Source: Paraescarpia echinospica (taxonomy: Eukaryota > Annelida > Polychaeta > Sabellida > Siboglinidae). From it: a stretch of DNA of 64,000 bases. The stretch covers positions 57,357,516-57,421,515 of the forward strand of contig CM034542.1 in NCBI GenBank assembly GCA_020002185.1, in the 5' to 3' direction. Below are positions 55,171 through 64,000 of the stretch, one piece after another. Each line of letters begins with the position of its first letter. Position 1 is the first letter of the stretch. The notes under the pieces are model-generated. The model worked only from the letters and a program-made list of their open reading frames with translations, was not told the DNA's origin and ran no database searches. The position numbers and the translations under genes are program-made.

Positions 55171-56375
55171 GCGTAAAACAACGTATCACAAATGGAATGC
55201 TGACAATATGTAGCAAGCAATCGAAGCAGTTCGGAAAAAGAGATGGGGCTCAAGCGTGCGAGTCAACAGTTTGACGTACCGAGATTTGCTACGGCGATGT
55301 CGTACAGCGTCAACAACAAAATAATCTGCTGCAAAAGGCTAGGGCGATTCAAAGTGGCGTTTACTCCAACGATAGAGACAGAGCTTGTTAAGCACATCAA
55401 GGATATGGAATCCATGCTGTTCGGTTTTACTGGAGCACAGCTGCGGAAAATAGCATTCCAATTTGTTAGGCTGAACAACATCGAGCACCAGTTCAGTCGC
55501 GATAAACAGGATGCCGGCAACCAGTGGCTTCGCTGCTTCATGTGCCGACACAGTGACGAACTGTCGCAACTGATGCCAGAGGCCACGTCCGCAGCGAGGG
55601 CAAGAGCATTCAACGAAGTATCCGTTGCCGCCTTTTTCGACATCTTAGAGAATATTCAGGACGAGAAGAAGTTTACGCCTGATCGAATATTCAATGTAGA
55701 CGAGACTGGGATTTCAACTGTCCCAAATAGGCCCTCACGAAGTATAGCACAAAAAGGGAAAACACAAATAGGGGCTCTTTCTTTGGCAACAATGCTGACT
55801 GCTGTCAATGGGTTCCGGAAAACCGGCATATGGTCCATTGACAGGCATGTCTTCTTTCATCACGATTCTGCCGCAGCACCACCAACAGACATTGAGCTTA
55901 GGGAGGATGTGGCTTCACATGCAGCAGGAGATGGACTGGCTCCTCACGCAGTTCAACAAACGGACAGAGACATTGTCCCACAAGCAGCGTTTGCATTCGG
56001 TGTTGCCGAGGCTCCGCGAGACATTGTTCTGAATGGAACTGGCATCGACTTCGCACCAGTTCCAGCATGTGGCAGTTTGGCATCGAATGCTGCCCCTGAC
56101 GTGCTGGCCCCAACGGCAGCCAACATGGACTTGGCAATAAATGTCGATGGCAACGGTATGGGATCTCCACTGTCCCCAGCACGACCGTGTCGCCTATTCC
56201 CAAAGTGTGCGAACAAACACCCAGAAAAAGCCACCGACGTGGAAAGACCTGCATCATCACACTCAGCCCCTACAAACGAGAATTGGAGCTGAAGAAGAAA
56301 GCCAGCAACAGGTCGCCTATTGACGAGCCACAGCCCAGCACGAGTGGAATAGCTCGTGGAAGCAAGTTGAGCTAA
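55171..56375 (+). pseudogene. pogo/Tigger-type transposase, catalytic core deleted
   Basis: From ATG at 55171 (MVHKRKTTYHKWN) an N-terminal pipsqueak-type helix-turn-helix is broken by TAG near 55219 and a frameshift at about 55240, continuing as LKRASQQFDVPR. The frame then runs through a CENP-B-type second HTH (ELVKHIKDMESMLFGFTGAQ, WLRCFMCRHSDEL, PEATSAARARAFNEV) into FTPDRIFNVDETGISTVP, which holds the first catalytic aspartate. After QKGKTQIGALSLA the text jumps to NGFRKTGIWSIDRHVF, so about 150-200 residues with the remaining catalytic acids are missing. A frameshift near 56240 leads to TLSPYKRELELKKKA and STSGIARGSKLS. It could still bind DNA if expressed, but cannot cut. Confidence 0.88.
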
Positions 56376-56387
56376 ATACTTGGAATC

Positions 56388-58870
56388 TATAGGCCTACAG
56401 ATAATAACGCTGACTACTCAACCTCTATGTGTGACGCCATATCCAACATAGCCAGGAAATTCCCAAACAGCCCCCTATGGATTGCAGGGGACACAAACCT
56501 CCCGGATATCGAATGGAAAACAAACACAGTATCGAAACACCAGTACACAAAACAGATAAACGAACTCTTCCTCGACACATTTTCCATGTTGGGCCTATCT
56601 CAAATGGTCACTTTCCGGACAAGACTTGCCAACATCCTAGATATCTTCCTCACGAACCGGCAATCCCTCGTCAACAGATGCGAACCCGTACCAGGGGTCA
56701 GCGATCACGATGTAGCCGTTTATGTAAATTCGGACATATTACCAAAAAGACAAAGACCTATCCAGAGGAAGATCCACATCTGGAGAAAAGCAGACACCGA
56801 GCAGATTCAAGAAGAGCTAGCAACATTTGCTGATGGAATGCAAACCCAACACAATCCAGACACACCTGTGGAAACGCTGTGGGCGTTGCTAACTGCCAAG
56901 TGCCAAAACGTACTATCCAACCACGTCCCTACAAGACTGTCCTCCCAACGTTACAACCAACCCTGGGCTAATGGCATAATAAGAAACCTGTCACGAAAGA
57001 AAAAAAAATACTTCAAGAAGGTCCCGCGTACCAAGAGTGCCTGCGACATGGCAAAATATCGAGAAATAAAAAAGCTGGCCCTAGTGCCGAAAGGCGTATT
57101 ACGGATATATTAACTCCACGATAAGCGAAAACAATACAAATGAGGGAAATCTAAAGAAGTTTTGGTCTTTAATCAAAAGCAAAAAGATGGACAACAGGGG
57201 AGTAGCCCCACTCACGAAGAATGACATCGTCCACAGCGATAGCCAGACTAAAGCTGACATTCTTAATATGCAGTTCTCATCAGTCTTCACCGAAGGAGAC
57301 ATGAGCGATCCACCGAGCCTTGGAATGAGCCCATACAGTGACTTTCCGCATATCAGAGTATCTGAAGCAGGAGTAAGAAAACTACTGGAAGCAGTCAAAC
57401 CCTACAAAGCCACAGGACCGGATGGGATCCCAGCCAGGTTCTGAAAGACTATGCTGCAGAACTTGCACCAGTGATAACGCTCATATACCAGTCATCACTC
57501 AACCAAGGTACAGTACCAGCAGACTGGAAACATGCCTGGGTCATATCAGTATACAAGAAGGTAACAAGAACTACTGCTTCAAACTATAGACCCATATCCC
57601 TCACGAGCATCTCCTGCAAGACATTGGAACACATTATACACAGTAACCTGATGGACCACTTGGAACAACACAACATCCTATCTGACTACCAGCATGGGTT
57701 TCGCAAACGTAGGTCCTGTGAAACCCAACTCATCCAAGCTGTCGATGACCTAGCGATGTGCCTCAACGAGGACGGCCAGATCGATGGTGTGCTGTTGGAT
57801 TTCTCAAAGGCGTTTGACAAAGTATCGCACCACCACTTGGCTACCAAACTTCACCACTACGGAGTGCGAGGGAAGATGTTGGACTGGGTCAAAAGCTTCC
57901 TGAACAGCCGCACCCAGGAAGTCATTCTGGAAGGCAAAATATCATCGTCGGCTGCAGTGACCTCAGGCATCCCACAGGGTTCAGTCCTTGGACCCATCCT
58001 CTTCCTTTGCTACATAAATGACCTACCAGACCAAGTGTCCTCTATTGTAAGCCTATTTGCCGATGACTGTCTCCTGTACCGAAACATCAATTCACGAGAT
58101 GATGCTGATAAAGTATAAGATGACATATACAAGCTACAGATGTGGGGAAAAAACTGGCTGATGGAGTTTAATCCGGACAAGTACGAAGTTATCCGAATTA
58201 CCAACAGAAGGAAGAAGAGAATTGTCAGTGATTACTCTATCCACGGTCAACAATTGAAGGAGGTCAATGGAGCAAAGTACCTTGGAGTAACCATCGACAG
58301 GACACTAACATGGAGCGAACACATCAACAACGTGACAAAGAAGGCTAACAACACCAGAGCTTTCCTACAGCGGAACATCAGCAGATGTCCACAAGCCTTC
58401 AAAGCATTATGCTATCAGACGTTCGTCAGACCCATCGTGGAATATGCGTCGACAGCATGGGATCCATCCACAGAGAAGAACATCAAGACCGTGGAAAATG
58501 TACAACGACAAGCTGCTCGCTTCGTGAAGACCGACTACCGTCGACGCAGCAGTGTGACAACCATGATCGAAAGTCTGAAATGGGAGATCCTTGCGAGTAG
58601 GCGGGATAATGCCAAGCTCATAATGCTCTACCGTATCAGGAACAAGTTAGTGGACATAACAACGACTTCACTCACCGCCGCTTCAACTTGTACCAGAGGC
58701 AACGCATATCGCCACTTCCAGACATTCACCCGCATCGACGCATACAAGCACTCATTCTTTCCAAGCACCATCAAATCATGGCACAAATGCACACAACAGC
58801 TAGTTAGCAAACAATCACTGGACACATTTAGAAAGCATCTCCTCTCGCCTTCCTAAAGTAATCTACACCC
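56388..58870 (+). mobile_element. CR1/L2-like LINE inserted in the pogo-like element
   Basis: The element is 5'-truncated in the endonuclease (YRPTDNNADYSTS, WIAGDTNLPDIEW, GVSDHDVAVYV). The linker follows (frameshift near 57095), then RT blocks: PYKATGPDGIPAR (frameshift near 57436), NYRPISLTSISCKTLEHII, QHGFRKRRSCETQLI, VLLDFSKAFDKVSHHHLATK, TSGIPQGSVLGPILF, catalytic FADDCLLY near 58062, an in-frame TAA at 58116-58118, then WLMEFNPDKYEVI, KYLGVTIDRTLTW, RPIVEYASTAWDP and a C-terminus ending RKHLLSPS at 58856. Two frameshifts and one stop: a young, dead copy. The clade is the one seen at 3.5-5.1 kb. Confidence 0.9.
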
Positions 58871-59099
58871 ATAATGCTATAGGCACACCGACGATAGGGT
58901 CTTCTGATCTGTCTAAACTTCACAAAATAAGCAATAGACCCAAGCCAGCGCTACACCACCCGCTACTTGCGACGGTCCACCCAAGCTCGACAATACTCTA
59001 ACCGCATACATGTGGCTGATACAGAGTTCTGAGCTGTACATACGAAGAAGTCGGCGAAGCCATTGCGACACCTCGCGAGCAGCAAATCGACTTCTAAAG

Positions 59100-59257
59100 T
59101 AGATATGACACCATGCCTGTATTGCTGCGAGCTGTTTTCGGACAGCAAAAGTCGGGAGAAATGGATCAAATGTGGGGAATGCAAAGCGTGGGCACATGAG
59201 GAGTGTGCCGGATATGAAGGCGGTGCAATTATATGCGAAATGTGTGCTGATGAGTGA
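59100..59257 (+). pseudogene. PHD-like zinc finger, C-terminal end of the pogo transposase
   Basis: The frame reads PCLYCCELFSDSKSREKWIK, then CGECKAWAHEECAGYEGG and ICEMCADE before TGA at 59255. The spacing C-x2-C ... C-x2-C-x3-WAH-x2-CAG ... C-x2-C is a compact PHD-type finger found at the C-terminus of some pogo-family transposases. It is separated from the rest of the transposase only by the LINE insertion. Confidence 0.75.
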
Positions 59258-59486
59258 CTTGCGACAATGTTTCAGAAGGGGGCCCACTTTGCCTTCCCGT
59301 TTTTGGGTGGTGTTTTCAGACGCCCGTTGCCAATATAAAAAGTGTTTATATTGAATCAAAAGTTTACATATTGTTAGTTAAAGGTTGAAACGTAATGTTT
59401 CTGAAAATAAAATGTTATTTTTTAAATATTTGGAAAATGTGTGCTGTTTTTAGCTAAGGGGGCCGACTTTGTGCGACCTTCCCCTA

Positions 59487-59570
59487 AGTTCGGAGCAAAC
59501 AGAAAGTTCTGGATATGGTCGGGCCTCTAGAAGATAGTGCTGGAAATATAATATCAGAGGGAGCTTAAGA
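59487..59570 (+). mobile_element. CR1-like LINE fragment, right half
   Basis: It matches 7253-7335 of the CR1-like element (GCAAACAGAAAGTTC, CCTCTAGAAGATAGTGCTGG, ATATCAGAGGGA) and continues the fragment at 54297-54366 without gap or overlap once the pogo-like element is removed. Confidence 0.88.
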
Positions 59571-59589
59571 ATTAATTACAACCCAGATA

Positions 59590-59735
59590 GCACACCTACA
59601 GCGGGCCGCTGTCGGCATCCGCCTGGTGGCCGAGGGATTTTTGTTCGGCGGCTCGCCTTCTGGCCGAGGGCGGCTCATAATCGGACGCCAATACTATGCC
59701 GATGGTTAGCCGCTCATATACCGACTGTGCCTAAT
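59590..59735. repeat. GC-rich short interspersed element of unknown type
   Basis: A GC-rich island starting CCCAGATAGCACACCTACAG and containing several GGCCGAGGG and TCGGCGGCTCG words in AT-rich surroundings. It resembles a short repeated element, but only one copy is visible in the window, so this is a weak call. Confidence 0.35.
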
Positions 59736-60590
59736 TTTGTTAAATGTGTGTATTTTCAAGTAATAAAACCAAATTATACACATACACTTATGTATATTGG
59801 TCTTATAACTTGAACATTTCAATAGTAACCATCATGCATTGTCACTCTAATGTTAAAATGAACATTACTTGATGCACGTTCATAAATTTATTGGTATTAA
59901 CTGGAATTTGGAAGTTCAAACAATAAAATAACATAGTAATATAATTTTTAGGAACATAACAAATGTAACTTGCTTCAAAAAGAGAATGGGTGTCGCGTAT
60001 CCCATCCAATTATTATAAACTAAAATTAAATACGCAAACAACAGAAAATCAAAAAGCGCAGTTGCAAATAGTGTCCATTGATTCATGCGGCACATGACAA
60101 CTGAAATATTTTATGAAAAGGCTGCTTAATTATTAGTTTCCATAAACTATTTTCTGCTACGTACACCCAGCTGCATTTGTCATCCGGTGCTGTCTAACAC
60201 TATTCCCATCAGAGACAGTCTTGGAGTACTTTCGAATGTTCTCCGGATGTTGTAGTCAGTGGCAATGTTGCACTTCATTCTTTCTGACAGCAACTGGAAT
60301 ATTAACGTACAAATATTGAATTTCTTCAATGAAGGTACCGCATTGTACAATGCATAGTTGGACGGGACGGAACGCATTGGTCAAAACGGTTTGAATCACG
60401 ATATATATATATGTAAATGGAACCTTTATTTTAACAACTGATCATACTTATGATAGTTAAACTAACTTAGATAACAATTTCTTATAAATATATGCTGTTT
60501 TTTACCCTAAATATGGATTTTGAAGTGCACGGATTTCAAAAACCATGTTCGGATTGGTCCGTACATTTGGTCCAAACCCAACCTGAAATT
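59736..60590. other. No gene seen
   Basis: AT-rich sequence without recognisable coding segments. Confidence 0.5.
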
Positions 60591-60594
60591 AAGA

Positions 60595-60815
60595 ATATTC
60601 GTACGACGTAGCGTTGTGAGCTAACAACTCTCTAGTGTCTTCTGTCATTGTAACAAGAATATTCGTACGACGTAGCGTTGTGAGCATGATGTATCATAGC
60701 TAACAACTCTCTAGTGTCTTCTGTCATTGTAACAAGTATATTCGTACGACGTAGCGTTGTGAGCATGATGTATCATAGCTAACAACTCTCTAGTGTCTTC
60801 TGTCATTGTAACAAG
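60595..60815. repeat. About 80-bp tandem repeat, three copies
   Basis: A unit with ATATTCGTACGACGTAGCGT, then GTGAGC, GCTAACAACTCTCTAGTGTC and TTCTGTCATTGTAACAAG occurs three times. The first copy lacks a 15-bp ATGATGTATCATA piece present in the others. Confidence 0.95.
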
Positions 60816-62680
60816 TCACGATTAGTTTAATACATTCTAAGTCAAACGTCCTCCTAAGAGCGCGTAGGCCGCCGCGCAGTGTTTTTCGTGCTCGTCGATA
60901 GTGGTAGATGCCACGTAGATTGCCAACAAAACTTGACGGATTGTGTATGGTATATAAGCCTAGGTACGTAGCGTAGCCAGGTACACCTATACGGCGACAC
61001 GTTAACTAGAATATAAATTATAATATTGATATAAGACGGTTAATCAATTAAACGTTTATACGGAACTAGTCTGCTTTACACAGAATTTCAAATAACACAA
61101 TACGGATTTCAACTAACAAAATGCGGTATGTTTATACTTGTGTGGGCCACTCCACTCGGGAGTGTGGCAACAACACGTTTTCATTCACTCCTAAAACATT
61201 CTGGCTACACGGCGATCCCACATCGCTCTGCCAGCCACACACTACAACTGTCCACTGTCCACGCCATGTATCAAACAGCTATGCTGCTACACGTCGGCCC
61301 ATGGCTCTGCTAGCCAACCCTGTGACTCTCATGCGAGTTGCCCTAACACTTATTGTCTTATCTACTCCCAAACGCAGAGCTCCAAAATGTCAACTCCTGG
61401 CCGCGCACAGTCAATTCTTAGCAACCGCACCTGGCTAATTACATAACAGCTCCTTATATAAGGTGCACTCGGCTGACCTTCTGTAGTTTGTCCACTGCGC
61501 CTACCGTCGATCTAATTAAAATTAATTACAAAACACTGCCATTATTTTGTTTTTGTATTACAAGTAGACATGCCGCATTTTGTTGGTTGAAATCCGTATT
61601 TTTTATTTGAAATCCTCTGTAAAACCGACTAATTCTGCCGTGCACCCTTTTAATTAATTAACCATCATATATATAATTTCTACTCTGATAGTGTGTAGCC
61701 ATATAGGTCTACCTGGCTACACCACATACCTACCAAACACAATCCGCTACGTTTTTCGGCAATCTGCTTGGATTAAAAGGTGTTGCTCTTTGGCCATTAT
61801 AGAATGTTGTTAAATGTATACTTACGTGAAAAACACAGAAAAGTGTTTAATTAAAACGGGAGTAGGTTACTGTGTGGGTGTGTTATGCGTGGGTGCGTGC
61901 GAGCGTGAGTGCGTGCGTGCGCGCGTGCGCGCGTGTGTGTAGTGCGTGTGCGTGTGCGTGTGCGTGTATGCTGAAATGCAATTCAGGGAAAGAGAAAGTT
62001 GATATTGGTAACAAGCAATATGAATCGAAGTTGCAAGCTGGAGATTCTATGTCTGAAGATCGTAACACTTGGCGCTAGTGTAGTAGCGTTAGGGCTCGTT
62101 CGCAATTGTCGACGTTTAGACCTTACCTATTCGTATAAAACATATGTAAAGAGGGACCAGTGTCAAGGCCCGCGTATAATTATAAAAATATATTGGTCAT
62201 ATGTGAACTTCATATAACCACAACGATTGCAAAGAAATTATTGTAAACATCATAATAGTTTTTATTTAAGTCCTTTGCTTATTCTATATGTTTACACTGT
62301 TACATATCTACTTTCAGTCTGAGCAATGATGGACTAATTCAAGAGTGAGGGAACGGTGTCTGGTAATCAATACACTTTATACAGATATGTAAATATCAAC
62401 AATGTGAACGACCCGCAAGATGTCAGGTTATTGCGGTTAGTTTCGACGGTTGTGCTAGCGTCGTTTGCCACTCACCACGTTCGTGTGTCCGCAGCACAAG
62501 GATCTCACGCGGGAGAATCTTCTCTGCAAACACCGTCGTCACTCGCCTCATCACCTTCAGGGCGCACTGCATGAAGGACAGACACCAACACCAACAGTCA
62601 TCGATGCAACAGGGATGAGACCACAACAATTGTTTACATATGCGGCCATTATAACATATCCTGTGCTGGATGGATAATGT
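60816..62680. other. No gene supported
   Basis: A 105-codon open frame at 61121-61438 has no domain, no splice context and a biased composition; I do not call it. A GTGC-rich simple repeat lies at 61875-61970. Confidence 0.45.
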
Positions 62681-62684
62681 AACT

Positions 62685-62709
62685 ATATATACATATATAT
62701 ATACATACA

Positions 62710-62741
<32 letters not shown>

Positions 62742-62755
62742 ATTATATGTGTGTG

Positions 62756-62787
<32 letters not shown>

Positions 62788-62795
62788 TGTGTGCA
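62685..62795. repeat. AT then GT/GC microsatellite
   Basis: (AT)n at 62690-62745 followed by (GT)n and (GTGC)n to about 62792. Confidence 0.95.
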
Positions 62796-63004
62796 TTCAT
62801 TCTTTAAACTTTTTCAGCGCATGAAACATTAATTAACTGACGCCGTGTTGAAAATTCGTGAAAATTACAACTTCGTGTTTCAGAAAAATCCACCCAAATA
62901 TGATATCCCTCAATTTCGTCCCAATCTGGTGATGGATTATGAAATATTGGTACATTCTCCAAAATAGCAACTGTGCGAAAATGCGAGCGACTAGCGTATA
63001 TTTA

Positions 63005-63822
63005 TTGCTACCTCGTGAAAGATCTAATTTAACAAGATTTAACAACATTGCCATCCATAAAATGAACTCTGGATGGCAGGTGGACAAGGAAGCCTTTTGG
63101 CTTATCGAAAGTCCAATACTTTTTATCTACGTGTATCCCGTCCTTTTAAGGTATGTATCGATTTTATTTTTAAACATATTCACGCTACTAGCACCAACAC
63201 AATCAGGAGATAATCTGTTCCAATCATTTAGTCCTTTGTGAGAATGAGAACTTTCTTATATCTAATCTACACTGCTCTTTTTCTAATGTAACTTCATGTC
63301 CTCTAGTCCTTCTATCTTTCTTAACTGAGAAAAAAATATTTCTATCAATATTTTCATAACCATTCAGTATTTTAAACACTTCTATCTGATCTCATCTCAA
63401 TCTCCTGGTCTCTAGTGTTGTTAAACCACATTGTTAGGAGTATTTCGTAACTAAGATCCCTCAGTTTTGGTATCATTTTAATTGCTCTCCTCTGCACTCT
63501 TTCTAGCATATCTATGTCCTTCCTGCGATATGGCCTCCACGCTTGAATACAATATTCTAAATGAGGCCTAACTATTGTTTTGTACAGCGGTATCATTAGC
63601 TCTTTTTCCTTATACGTTATATTACGCCTAATTAATCCAAGGGTTTGATTTCCCTTTGAAGCTGCAATTACGCACTGCTCTGAAACCTTCATATCAGCAC
63701 TAATGGTTAACCCTAAGTCCTTTTCTTTTACAGTAGTACTTAGTACAGAACCTCCCATTGTATATTATACATCTTCGTTCCCATGTCCTGTGTGGAGGCA
63801 TTTACATTTCCCAAAATCTAAT
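63005..63822 (-). mobile_element. CR1-like LINE, third copy, 5'-truncated
   Basis: The minus strand from 63822 matches 8272-9060 of the CR1-like element at high identity: GTTCTAAGTACTACTGTAAAAG, VKEKDLGLTISADMKVSEQC, TIVRPHLEYCIQAWRPY, and the 3' tail with the CCATCCAGAG hairpin and ATCTTGTTAA units. The frame is open for 128 codons (63372-63758), then broken near 63420. It is a typical short 5'-truncated copy. Confidence 0.9.
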
Positions 63823-64000
63823 ACACTAGTACATTCAATAGTCACTCTAACAACAATCATGTCCCATGTAAAAGTGCTCGAAATAATCACACATCACACC
63901 AAAACACGATTTTCATAGGGAATTGTTCGGTGGGTAATAGCGAACGAACGCTGTCTTACGCCAATGCAACTAACATGACAAACAGGCAAAGAAATGGTTT

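Larger units (their letters stand above)
54367..59484 (+). mobile_element. pogo-like DNA transposon, TA duplication, 26-bp inverted repeats
   Basis: The ends read GGGGAAGGTCGCACAAAGTG and, reversed, GGGGAAGGTCGCACAAAGTC, both followed by GGCCCC. TA flanks at 54365-54366 and 59485-59486 are a single TA in the uninterrupted LINE (compare 7248-7252), which defines the target duplication. Near the left end, CCCACTTTGCCTACAGGG-type units recur at about 54750-54825, and one near 59281 at the right. It carries a pogo transposase with internal deletion, and a PHD-like finger, separated by a younger LINE (56388-58870). Without that LINE it would be about 2.6 kb. Confidence 0.9.

Noticed and set aside
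61121..61438. 105-codon open frame
   Set aside because: No recognisable domain, no homologous-looking motif and no supporting exon structure.

Overview
This is a repeat-laden stretch of a metazoan nuclear genome, most likely a marine invertebrate (deuterostome or lophotrochozoan; the sequence alone does not settle it). The evidence is spliced genes with GT-AG introns, several clades of non-LTR retrotransposons, hAT, pogo and Kolobok-like DNA transposons, long dinucleotide microsatellites and minisatellites. I see no bacterial operons, rRNA, intact tRNA genes or CRISPR array.

Two host genes can be rebuilt from conserved exons, both on the minus strand. (1) An ABCB1/P-glycoprotein-like transporter starts at 30886. 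Seven exons (30815-30886, 29368-29573, 29085-29191, 20324-20495, 19453-19624, 19084-19208, 10441-10612) join into 342 uninterrupted codons covering the N-terminus and most of the first transmembrane domain. The rest, including the nucleotide-binding domains, would lie left of the window. (2) A GH3-domain protein (GHDC-like) is complete: six exons from 51830 to 44865 give 610 codons plus a stop, with two N-terminal hydrophobic segments and the three conserved GH3 adenylation motifs.

Most of the rest is mobile DNA, often nested. At 5.1-9.6 kb a CR1-like LINE and a small palindromic MITE sit in an older minus-strand LINE. An ABCB1 intron holds a hAT element (10972-18922, near-perfect 8-bp target duplication). 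Inside it is an element with inverted repeats of about 400 bp that carries a PIN/XPG-like plus CXC-type protein gene and a LINE with a 2A-like peptide. The 37.7-43.5 kb segment ends in TTAA-flanked inverted repeats and encodes a THAP protein, as in Kolobok elements, plus a second gene start on the other strand. At 54.3-59.6 kb a CR1-like fragment is split by a pogo-like transposon (TA duplication, 26-bp inverted repeats, C-terminal PHD-like finger), itself split by another LINE.

The most unusual structure is a tandem array (about 47805-48310) in the GH3 gene. It repeats the end of exon 2 with its 5' splice site, giving at least eight exact decoy donors just downstream of the real one. Other GH3 splice sites abut long CA/GT repeats. 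The window also holds 59-, 71- and 80-bp minisatellites, a 400-bp GGGA polypurine tract and a tRNA-derived SINE. Exon boundaries were chosen from splice consensus, reading phase and protein-family resemblance recognised by eye. Repeat boundaries marked approximate are accurate to tens of bases.
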